Shown piece by piece: positions 28,101-40,100 of a DNA stretch of 64,000 nucleotides. Within the stretch, counting starts at the first letter, position 1; each line of letters opens with the position of its first letter. The notes under the pieces were generated by a model that saw only the letters and a program-made list of their open reading frames with translations, had not been told where the DNA came from and searched no databases. Source of the stretch: Megamerina dolium (taxonomy: Eukaryota > Arthropoda > Insecta > Diptera > Megamerinidae); assembly GCA_963854835.1 (NCBI GenBank), contig OY978526.1, positions 23,652,334 to 23,716,333 of the forward strand. The letters are read 5' to 3'. Position numbers and translations under genes: made by a program.

Positions 28101-31100
28101 ATTGCATGGATTGTATTACTATTTATCCATGCAGCTCACGTAGTTATGAGCAACACAGTCATTTTATCATTCTTCATTTACCTACCTTCATTCATACCTT
28201 CAGTTTGAATATTAATATCTACATTTGTCATGAATTCATAATACATTTTAAGTGAATAAAACTATAGATTACCCCAGTGACAATACACTGAACTCACAGC
28301 AACATGAACCACAAATGTTGTTTGTGTATAATATTTAACGGAAGGAGTAGGATTACTTGTATATTTATATGCATCAATATGTATAATTCAAGAGCGACTT
28401 TTAACTGTAATATATAAAGTATAATAATAGTTATGAACATGTAATTGAAAATGAGTTGTTCGAATAAGTTTCTTTGTGTGTATACAGTTACCCATTCATT
28501 ATGACTATCCTGCAATTATGTATGGGACAATTTGTAATTTTGTTTTGCAATCAAAACAACATAATAAAAATTATAATAACTGCAATATGCGCATAACCAT
28601 ACAATATGTATGTGTTTATCTCAGTAAAAAGTATGACAATTTTCGGACGCTTCCCAAGAATGGACGGGTTTACGTCCCGGAAGCACCCGACTACGTGGTC
28701 GACTATGGTCCATTCAACTCAACATAATACGATAATGCTTTGTACGGGAAGAAAACAAAGCATTTACGTCTTTTTGCAGCTACAACAACAACAATTTTCG
28801 GACCATACAAAACTGAAGATATTCCATTTTAAAGAATTTTTCGGTTATAAAATTCACTCTTTACTAATTTCTTTACGCTACGGTTGCCTTGAGTAAATTT
28901 AAGTAATATTAAATGTTAGTTCTAACGTAAGCAACCGTCACGCCCACAAAAAGCAATCTAATTTACCACCTGGACTAAGGAGCTCAGAGCCGTGCTCTCT
29001 GTGGCTTTCGATGGGAGAACTATTCTAACTGTGAATAGACTTAAAATCCTCGGAGTTACTTTTGATAGTCTCATGATCTTTGCTACGCATGTTGAAAACG
29101 CCACTGGCTGGCACTGACTGGGGGAAAGACAAGGAGACGCTGCTCATCACCTATAAGGCCATCGGCAGGTCGATCGTCAACTACGCGGCTCCAATCTGGA
29201 CGTCACTCATAACCGACACGCAATATCGGCTTCTGCAAACCCGGCAGAATACTGCTTTGCGCATCATCACAGGCTGCCATAAAATGGCGCATGAGGATCA
29301 CCTACAACAGGAAACGCGAATGCTAGAAATGCTAAAAATGAGCACAACGAACTGCTTTTGTAGCAATTTCTTCTTTTCTGCTACCTTCCATCACACCCCA
29401 ACAACCGTTTAATGCAGCTTGCCTCTCCCCCGCGTAGAATCCGTGGTGTCTTATGCTCATTTGATGGGCATGTGAGTAACCTGTTCGATGATTTGAGCTC
29501 TAGTACGCATAGGGTGGCTCTGAATTCATTGAATCAATGCTCGGTGGAGGCGGCTATCGAGGGTCATGCTCATAACATCGTGCTGGGGGGTCGACCACCG
29601 CCAATTGCAGACTGCGAACAACAGCTCCCTAGATCCGCTCGAGCCACTTTGGCGCAGCTAAGATCTGGATGGGGCGTCTATCTGAACTGCGACATGCACC
29701 GGCTAGCTGATACTGTTCCAGACCGATGCTCGCGGCGTTAACAAACCCGCATGAGACCCGTCAACTTTTCGACTGTCCCAGAAGGCCTACCAGTTTGGCT
29801 CCCTCTGCACGGTGGACAACAACAACAACTAAATTAACTGTCATACATACCTATTCGTGATTTCGAAATCGTTGTCTCTTACAACAACAACAACAACAAT
29901 ATCAATCTTGGAATTAAGGAAATATTTAAGACGTTATAACTTACTTAACATCCCAACAAGGACAACATATATTCAAATTGTAGTGGTTAATAATTTGTCA
30001 AGAAATAGGCGAGCAAGATCCACTATTAAATGTGGCTTCCATGAAACTAATTCATATTTTTAAAACTCTAAACTGTGGGTGCCGTAGCTCAGTGGTTAGT
30101 GTGTTCGCCTTCAGATCTGTAGGTCGTGGTTCAATCCCCGGCTGATGCATAACAAATTTAATATCGATAAGATTTTTCTTTCGAACGGTATCCACCTGTC
30201 GGCAAGCAATTGGCAATTCTTCCGACAGTAACAACTTGCCATGAAAAAGCTTCTAAAAGAACTCTGTGACAAAGCTCAAAAAAGTGATGTCACAAGTGTT
30301 CTGCCGTTCGGAACCGGCTAAAATAAGTAGGTCCCTTCTAATATTGTCCAAAATTTAAGACGCACAACAGTAATGGAAGAGAAGCTCGGCCAATGAGCCC
30401 TTTGGGGCATTAAGTGCCACATATTTATTTTTATTTTAAACTGCAATCAATTTCTTAATTTCTATCTAGGACAACCATATTTAGTATGTAAAACATATGA
30501 ATATTGTCGCAAGAAACAATTTTGGAAGAAATATATAAGTCACGCCCACTATTTAATGTAGCTCTCATACGGGAATTTGTTCAAACTTTAAACTGATTTA
30601 ACTTACTTAATCGTCTAACTAAGATAACCATATTTTATGTGCCTGCTGATATTATAGAGAGAAATAATTTCACTTGAAATGGTCGAGTCACGCCCACAAA
30701 TTGATATAGCTCCCATACAAAGTTACGGAATTTGTACAAATTTCAAATTGCCATAACTTATTTCATCTTGTATCAAGGGTATAATTCGTTAAATAAATGG
30801 ATGAATCACGCCCACTAGTTTATGTAATTCCCATACAAAGTCCCGGAAAATGTTTAAAACTAAACCACACCGTAACTTACTTCACCTTTCATATAGGATA
30901 ATCACATTTAGCATGTAGTTTAATATTGTATGGGAAAATAATTTTGCAGCAAATGGGTAAGCCACACCCACTATTTAATGTAGCTCCCATACAAACTCCA
31001 CTCAATGATATCACTGTATATCCTTTAAAAATAACTGTGCGACTGGCATATTTTAGCGCTTGCAAGTTTTATTAAAAAATCCATCCCCAATGTCTTTATC

Positions 31101-34100
31101 CCATTTTTAGTTAAATGATATTTTAAATGTTTAAGACGGTCATCATCCGACGATTTTTTATATACCATATCTTCCTTGTTTTAAGTTTTATTTAAAGTTT
31201 AGGTCTTACATCTTTTAGTAATAAATAATTTCAATTCAATAAATGACAAAATATTGCTGAGAATTGTGAATTGCAATCATCCGTCTTGATTTTTCCTATG
31301 TAAAAACTAAAACTCTTCCCAACCATGAAGCAATTCATCTATGTTATGTGGGCACATTTATGCCACACACAAATGAAATTTAATATGATTTATTTATTTA
31401 TGTACCTATCGTATGTTGCTGTTGTAATACGTTTTTAAATGTTTTGTTTTTTCGCTTCGCACGAAATTGAGTTCAACGTTTTCGCTGACATCGATGTTGC
31501 CGACTCTAATTGATGTTTACTTTCAACGATGTCGCGTCTCATTTAATTAAAAAAAAAAAAAAAAAAAAATTATAGCGAGACATCATGACATTATTATATT
31601 ATAGCAAATTAACGCATTTCATTTACTCCATCACAAACGTTATTCACTTGACAGATACTTGCTGTTGTTAAATTTCATATTTTTTTTGTTATTTTTCCCA
31701 TCTTCTCTTCACTTATTTGCACAACATCGATTTAATTGAATTTAATGTTTATATTTTGGTTTTTTGCCCATTTTCATAATTTTGTTATAGTATCAGCTGT
31801 AGTGGAATACGATTATGCAGCTAAGGAACCAGATGAAATCGATCTGATTAAGGGTACTATAATAAACAATATCAAACAGATGCCAGGCGGTTGGTGGGAG
31901 GGTACAGTACAATCGAATGGCAAAACTGGCATGTTTCCGGATAATTTTGTACGCATTATTGATATTAACGATGAGAATACAGTCATATTAAGGTAAGCAT
32001 TTGCATTATTTTTTAAACTCTATTATCGTCAGGGATTAAAATTAATTATTACACCAACTGAATTCGAATTTGAGACTGATTTAATGTGGTCAGAACGTAC
32101 GCCGTTTCAAATCTTAAAATATATAATGACGAAAGTTGAAGCATTCATTAAATTACTCAGAATCGCCTTTAGGGGCCTGAAATCTAAGGTCGACCTGCAT
32201 TATAGGGGATCGCCTGCAAAATTTACGTTTTTATAAAATAAATTCGCATTACTCTGAGGGTGTGCATAGAGGGGTCAAATGTATGACCCACCCTTATTAA
32301 TATTTGCTACCCATCATTTTTTCTGGACATACTAACTCCCTATTTTGATCCCTTAACAAGGGATCTGTACAAAATGACTTACAAAACGTCTTACAATCCA
32401 CAAATAACCCCATAATTGTATAGGGATCGACCCTAGAGGTGTGAAATTGATTACCGACCCCCATTAATTCTTTTGCTTTCACATTTTTCCAAACATTCTA
32501 ACCCCCTGGTTCTAGCCCTTCGTGGGACTTACCTACAAAAACGAAGTTTTTATAAATTTCGTTTCTACCACTGGGTACCCAATAAGGGGATGCAATATAT
32601 GACTGACCCCAATTAATTTTTGCTATCCAACATTTGTCCTGAACTTAATTTCTCTTTATCTTTACTCCTTGAAAGGACTTTCCTACAACATGAACTTAAA
32701 AACACATGAAAGTCGACAAATACCCTCATAATTTTACTAGCTATCACCAAATGTATGACCGACGCCCATTAATTTTTTCGCCACGACTATTTCCTCAAAT
32801 ATACTTATCCTCTATCTCTACTACTATCTCTACCTGTACTCCTTTGAAAGGCTCCCCTACAAAATGAACGTGAAAGCACTGGCAAAATTCAGCAGTTACC
32901 CTCATAATTGTCTAGGTAGCGCCCCTAAATCGGTGAAATGTATGACCGACCACCATTCGTTTTGCTTTCTTAACATTTTCGCCAAATATACTTATCTCCA
33001 CCCTTTAGGGGGGTCTCCCTACATAAATGATACTTTTATGAACATCACTTCCATCGCTATTTGTGCCATCAATAGAAAGGTGAAATGTATGAGCCACTTT
33101 ACTTAATTTTTGCTAGCCAACATTTTTCCTGAACATACTTATTCCTTAGGGATGTTTCAATACTCATACCAAATGAACTTGAAAGCTCCTTGAGAATCGA
33201 CAAATAGCCCGTTATTTGACTAGGGATCGTCAATAGTGTAATGACATGTATTTCTCCTCCCTCTACATTTTCTCCCCTATCTGCATCAATTTGGAGGGAT
33301 TTTATACAAAATTGATGTTTTTATGAAATTCAGTACCACTACCCGCAAGGTGCCCCGTAGATTGATGAAATTTAAGATCAATCCCCATTTATTTTTGATA
33401 TTCAACATTTTTCCCAAATATAATTTCTCTTTATATTTACTCCTTGAAAGGATTCTCCTACAAAATGAAGTAAAAACACATGAAAGTCGACAAATACCGT
33501 CAGAATTTTACTAGGTATAACCCCTACAGCGATCAAATGTATGGCCGACGCCCATTAATTTTTTCGCTACGAACTTTTCCTCAAATATATTGGATCTATA
33601 ACTTAATTCGTGCGGTTTTTTTTCCCAAATTTGTACGTTTATTTAAGAAAAACATGTACAATAGTATTATTGAAAGTATTGCCCATCTGAAGCTATGACT
33701 TTTTCCCATCTTTCTGGCAATTTGTGGATTCCATCCCAAAAGAGCTGCGCCGGCTTGGCGGCCAAGAATGAATCAAGCCAATTTTTAATACACTATTCTG
33801 ATGTGAACCTTATTCCAGTGAGCGCGTTCTGCATAGATCGGAATAAATGATAGTCGGACGGGGCAAGGTCTGGGCTATAAGGCGGGTGAACCAAAACTTC
33901 CCAGCCGCTGTTTTCCAAATAGTTTTTGACCGCTGTTGCAACATCAGGCCGAGCGTTGTCATGATGGAAAATTATGGATTCATGTCTGGTCGCATATTAC
34001 GGGCGTTTTTCGGATATTGCTCTCTTCAAACGGATTAATTGTGTTCGGTAGCGTTCTCCATTGATGCTTTCACCCGATTTTAGCAGCTCATAATACAGCA

Positions 34101-37100
34101 CACTCTTCTGATCCCACCAAATACAGAGCATTACCTTTGCGCCATGGATATTCGGCTTTGCTGTTGATTTGGCTGGTTGGCCGGGTTTCACATATGATTT
34201 TTTGCGCTTGGGGTTGTCATAATGAATCCATTTTTCATCACCAGTAGCAATCCGATGCAAAAATAACTTCTTTTTCTGGCGTTCAGCAGCATTTCGGACA
34301 TGCAAAATCTCCTTTCAACGTCTCTCGGCTTCAGTCCATGTGGCACCCAATTTCCAGTTCTTCATCTTCAAACTTTTTTGGCTGCCCAGGACGTTCTTCG
34401 TTTTCAAAGCCAAAATTACCACTTTTAAATCGTGCAAACCACATGTGGCACGTTCGCTCAGATAGAGCATGTTCACCATAAACTTCCACCAAAATACGAT
34501 GACTTTCGGCAGTAGTTTTCTTCATATTAAAGTAATGAAGAAGAACTCCCCGCAAAAATACTCTTTCAGGCACAAAGTTCGACATATTTGAGTGAAAAAA
34601 ATATTATTGTTGTTTACGCTTCAAATGAATGACATATACTGAGAAAGACGCACAATGATAGTAGCTTTCCAACGCATGTTCGGAATATTGGAACGATGGA
34701 ATAATAATCAAGTTACGCCATCTCTTAGCAAACCGCACGAATTAAGTTATAGATCCAATACTTATCCTCTATCTCTACCCTTTAGTGTGGTTCCCATACA
34801 AATTTGACGTTTTTTATAAAATTTGCTTCCACCGGGTACTCAATAGTGCCTAGGTACTCGAAAGAAGGCTGTAATATTTGACCCACCGCAATTAATTTTT
34901 GCTATCCAACATTTTTTCTGAACATACTTAATCTCCATCGTTACTTTTTGTGGCGGTCTAATGTATAAAATGAACTTGAAAGCCCCTGAAAATCGATAAA
35001 TACCCCCATAAATAGGAAGGCATTGAACCTAGAGCGATTTCGTGTATAATCGATCCGGAATTTTTTTTTAGAAACAACTTTTTGCCCTATCTCCCATCCA
35101 TTAGGGGGTCTCATCGAGAAAATTGACATTTTTTATAAAATTTCGAAAATTTTTGAAAAATCCAAATCCAAAAAATGATATTTCTCATAACAAAATCAAC
35201 GCTTTATTACATTTTGGCGTTTTTTTTTTATCATGTTTATTGTTTATACTGAATTCGGGTTTACACTTATCACAGCAATAAGGAAATGGAAAAATTAGTT
35301 AAATATTATTTCATTTTAATAAAATATAATATAATCACTATAAAAACTAGTTAAAATATATTTATGACTTATAATTTACTTTCGAATTTATTTATATCAC
35401 ATATATTATTGTATTCCACTAACATAACTGCCTATCTCATATATGTTTTTATATATGTATATAATTTTTGTCCATTTTCACATTTCTTCCGCGATATATA
35501 GAGACAAATCAACGACGGCACATAGACGCTGTAAAGTCATTTACAGCTATACGCAAGTTAACGACGACGAATTGTCGCTGGCCGTGGGTGATGTCATTGA
35601 ATTCCTTGGGGAGGTAAGTGCAAACAACAAAAACAACAACAAACATATTGTGTGTTGTCACTTACACAAACACACATACAATATATGAGTAGATAGTTTT
35701 TGTGTATACAAGTATCATACATAAATTGTGTATGTCCTTCATATGATATTTTCATATTCTTTCTTTTAACTCTGTTTCGCATTTAGGTTGAAGAAGGCTG
35801 GTGGCGTGGACGTTTAAAAAATAAAATCGGTGTATTTCCATCAAATTTTGTTGTCGCAATTGAGCCATCACCAATATTGGCAAGTAAACGACCACCATCA
35901 TCATCGATGATATCGTCATCGGCAGCGGCAACCAATGTATCAACATCGACAGCGGCCAAAACAGCAACGGCCACTGCAGCAGCGAATGCAGCAGCAGTTG
36001 CGTCGGCAATTTCATCATCAACACGCAAAACAAATCGACTTAGTTTTCACAGTTCCAAAGAGGATTTACTCAATTCCTCCTCCAAAATGACATCGTCGTC
36101 GGCGGCAGTGACAACAACAGCACCGGTTGATGATGCGGCACCATCACTGCCGCCGAAACCACAACGAGATTATTGTCGTGTGGAATTTCCATATGCACCA
36201 CAAAATGATGATGAATTGGAATTGAAAGTGGGCGATATTATAACCGTAATTAGTACAGAATTACCAGATAAAGGCTGGTGGAAGGGTGAAATACGCGGTA
36301 AAGTTGGTGTATTTCCAGATAATTTTGTCAAAATGTTGTCATCATCCGATGGTAAGTTGTGTGCTAAATTCAAATCATTTGTAATTTTATTTTATTTGAT
36401 TTTATTTTATTAAGTGAAAGAAAAAGTAATGCAATCCTCATCTAAAGTTCGAGTGAAATAATTTGAATTATATATGTGCCCCAAATTTGTCAAATTTATC
36501 TAAATAGAATTGTTGTTGAGTGCAATCATCACTTGTAGGCATATTTGATTCAATTTTTTGCAGTTAAAACACACAAATGAGAAGTAATTTGCATTAGTGA
36601 AGCATTTGCTAGAATAGCTCACTTAACTTTCCATTTCGTTGGTGGAGGCACACGCAAGCAAACACACATCATGTATCAGCAATACACGCGCCACAGTATA
36701 TCAAAATAAGCTTCTTCATAAAAACATATACAAGGTGCGACAATTATGTATCAAGACTGCCTCTAGAAAACACAATTAAAACACGATATCTGCTAATTTT
36801 TCGGTATATCTATTCGAAATATTCTCGGCCTGATTCAATCCACTTGTTACATCGATTTAATAGTGATTCAAACGCGTGTTCCAGCTCATTTTTCGAAATT
36901 GCCTCCAGTGCCTTCGTCGAAGCCCGTTGTATGGTCTGAATGCATCAAAAAAGCATCCTTTCAACTTCAATTTCAGTTTTGGGAACAAAAAGAAGTCGCA
37001 CGGTGCCAAATCAGGTGAATACGGCGGGTGATTCAACACACAGACCTGATTCCGAGCCAAAAATTGACGAACAATGAGTGCTGTGTGACTTTTTTTCTCT

Positions 37101-40100
37101 CTTTGCTCCATGTTAAAATTTCAACATCAAACGAACACGTGTTTTGTAAAATGAATGTCAATAAACATTAAATGTCAACCAAATACCATGAAATTGACAG
37201 TTAGTAGAGGTTGCCGAGGTATGGTTCGAGTCTTAATACATAGTTGGTAATTAAAATTATGTGTATTTTACACCTTGAAGTTTAACATGAACCACTTGTG
37301 TATCTATTAAATATTAAAATATGTATTTGTAAATATAATTTTCTGTTTCTTTGTATAATTTTCACGATAATCATTTTATGACTATTTTCTCTATCTCTAT
37401 GAAATTTTCATTTCTAATACACATACACACACACTCGCACACATATACAAATTTATTAATGAATACTTAATGTATTCATTTTGCTTCCATTTGTATTTGT
37501 TTATGATTATTAAATGAATACATAACACACACACACAAACATATCTACACATTGACTACACTGATGATGATGGTGATGATGATAATGATGATGATGATGA
37601 TAATGATGATGATGATGATAATGATGATGATGCAGAATTCAGTCTGGAAAAAGCTTCAATTGAAATCTTCGGTGCTCGAATGGCCAACTTTATCAATTCA
37701 CTTTGTATGTAAACGTGTTTTTCCAGTAGACTACCTACATATACAATACATACATACATACATATGCACATATGTATGTAGTAGATTGTATTTTTTTGAG
37801 CTATGTAATAATGCTTATGTAAATGTAATATTTATCATTTCATTTTAAATTTTTCATCTATTCCATTAGAGTTAGTTGCAATTTATTTGTACATTGAATT
37901 TCTTAATATGTACTTGCTATGCTGTGTTGCAAATTTTGAAGTTATTGCATAATGCAAGATGCAAATTTATACAAATTTATGCATATTATGTCCCTTTTCC
38001 TTCAAGCTTATTGTTGGTGTTTAGTTAAGGAAAAAAAAAACATAACAGAGGAAGAGGAAAAAATAAAAATACCAGTTTACAGCTGTTGCATAAATATTAG
38101 TATTCTTCTTATGTATTTCATATGTGCTTTTTTGTCATAATGTTTTTGTTGCGTGTTGATTCATTACTGCTGCTGTTATCGGTCGTTGTTTTTTTTTTCA
38201 TTATTTTTTTTTTATTATTTTTTATTAAGTATCAAGTTTGAAACGTGACATTAAGCTTCATTCCCTTCATATTACATGATGCATTTCTGTCAACTGCATT
38301 TGCATACACATACAGGGCAATTGTACTTGATTCAATTCATTCAATTGCCATTTTGTTTTTTCTTTTTATTTATTTATTTATTTATTCATGTTGCATTTGT
38401 TGAGATTGTTTCGAAGCCAAACTGAGTACTTATATAAAATATATTGATTTATTGAAACAATGACCTGACCATATTTGGTTGCAAAATAAGAATTCAATTT
38501 AAACATTCTTTTAAGAAATATGTTTTATATAATTTATATTCATTTACCTTCATGAAGGACCTAATTAGTGACTAGCAACGTTTTACTACCACGGGTATTC
38601 GTTAAATGTTTTATTTAAATTTTGTATTTTGATATATTGGATAGGTTGAAAGTTCTAATAGTTTCCAGTATCCTATCTCTTAAAGTGCTACAACCACTTT
38701 GAGATCCAAGAATAACAAAATATCTGAGATTTCGGCAATACTTTGAAGAAAAGGTTTGCCAAAAGAGCGGATTCTGGCTCTTGCCAAACCAGGGCATTCG
38801 TATAAGTAATGAGAGAGGCTTTCCGACTCATTCTCACATTCTGACAGCTGCGATAGAAAGAATTGAAGGGAAGATTCAGTTCTGCATTTAGCAGTTGATT
38901 CGCCTTTGAATGTTATACCTTGGCCATGTCTGTCTTGACACGGTACAAGTTGTCAGCCGCTTCCATTTGTGTTCCGTAATGGAACAGTAGTGAGAAGCTA
39001 TGGTACTTTTTATCTTATTGAACGGAATATGAATAAAATATCCAATGCAAAACCTGCCCTAGCCAATTCGTCTGCTCGTTCGTTCCCCTTAATGTTCCTA
39101 TGACCTGGAAGCCAATCAAGAATAGGTTAGGTTAGGTTAGGTTATGGGGCTGCCCTTTCTTTGAGAGGACACATTTAGGCCAGAGAGGCCCATTGTGATA
39201 CCACCGAGCTTCTCTTCCAATACTCTTTTGCGTGTTAAATTTGGACAGCATTAGAAGGGACCTGCTTATATTAGTCGGTTCCGAACGGCAGAACCCTTGT
39301 GACATCACTTTAACTTAGTTTTGCCACAGAGCTCTTTTAAGAAGCATTTTTGACAAATTGTTACTGCCAGAAAAATTGCCAATTCTTGTCGGCAGGTGGG
39401 TACTGTTCGAAAGAAAAATCTTTTCTATATCATATTTTGTTATGCCTCAGCCGCGAAGTGAACCCATGACCTACAAATCAGAAGGCCAACGCACCAACCA
39501 CTGAGCTACGGCACCCACCAAACAAGAGCAACTTGGAGCCATTGACTGAGTTCTGCGAGTTGTTGTCTGCATTGTAAGACCAGTTTTGAAGATATTGTAT
39601 CAGAATCTAGGGCTTTGATAGCAGCTGACTGACTGATGTAAATATAGCTATCTTTGACCATGAGACTATCACTTGAAGCCAATCAATCAAAACCTCCTAA
39701 GTCGTGTCCCTTTCTCCATCCGGCTCTTGCTGGAAACCGTACCAATAAGTCTTTCTTGAAATTGAGTCAGGGTGTTAGTAGACAGTGATGGCGTTTGCTA
39801 TCGAGTGACTAAGATCTGTGACTGTGACTAAGATCTTGTAGTCCAGCTCTCTGTAAGCCTAACTGCGCTACAAGTCGCAAGAGATTTAATGTGAAGTTCT
39901 ATGGGTATTAGGTGTGTGAGTTGGTTTAAAGCTTCAGTAGAACTAGCAATTAAATCTTCAGTAGAACTAGAAATTAAAGCTCCAGTGACCAGAATACATG
40001 CTGATCTTTGTATCCTGCTCAATTTAATTTGGTTGTACTGCTTGTTCAGTGCCGGTCACCAGACTTGTGCCGCATAAGTCAGGATTGGTCGTATAATGGC

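Noticed and set aside
30076..30150. tRNA gene with A and B boxes
   Set aside because: The head does not continue into a complete acceptor stem; the same head-body unit recurs elsewhere with target duplications, so it is a SINE.
32864..33698. Four small plus-strand ORFs
   Set aside because: All lie in satellite array A and recur with the monomers.
35752..36033. Minus-strand Ala/Val-rich ORFs
   Set aside because: Shadow of the Ala/Ser linker in cindr exon 4.
39123..39145. Interstitial telomere (TTAGG)n
   Set aside because: Only about four units and located exactly at a SINE 3' end; best read as its tail.
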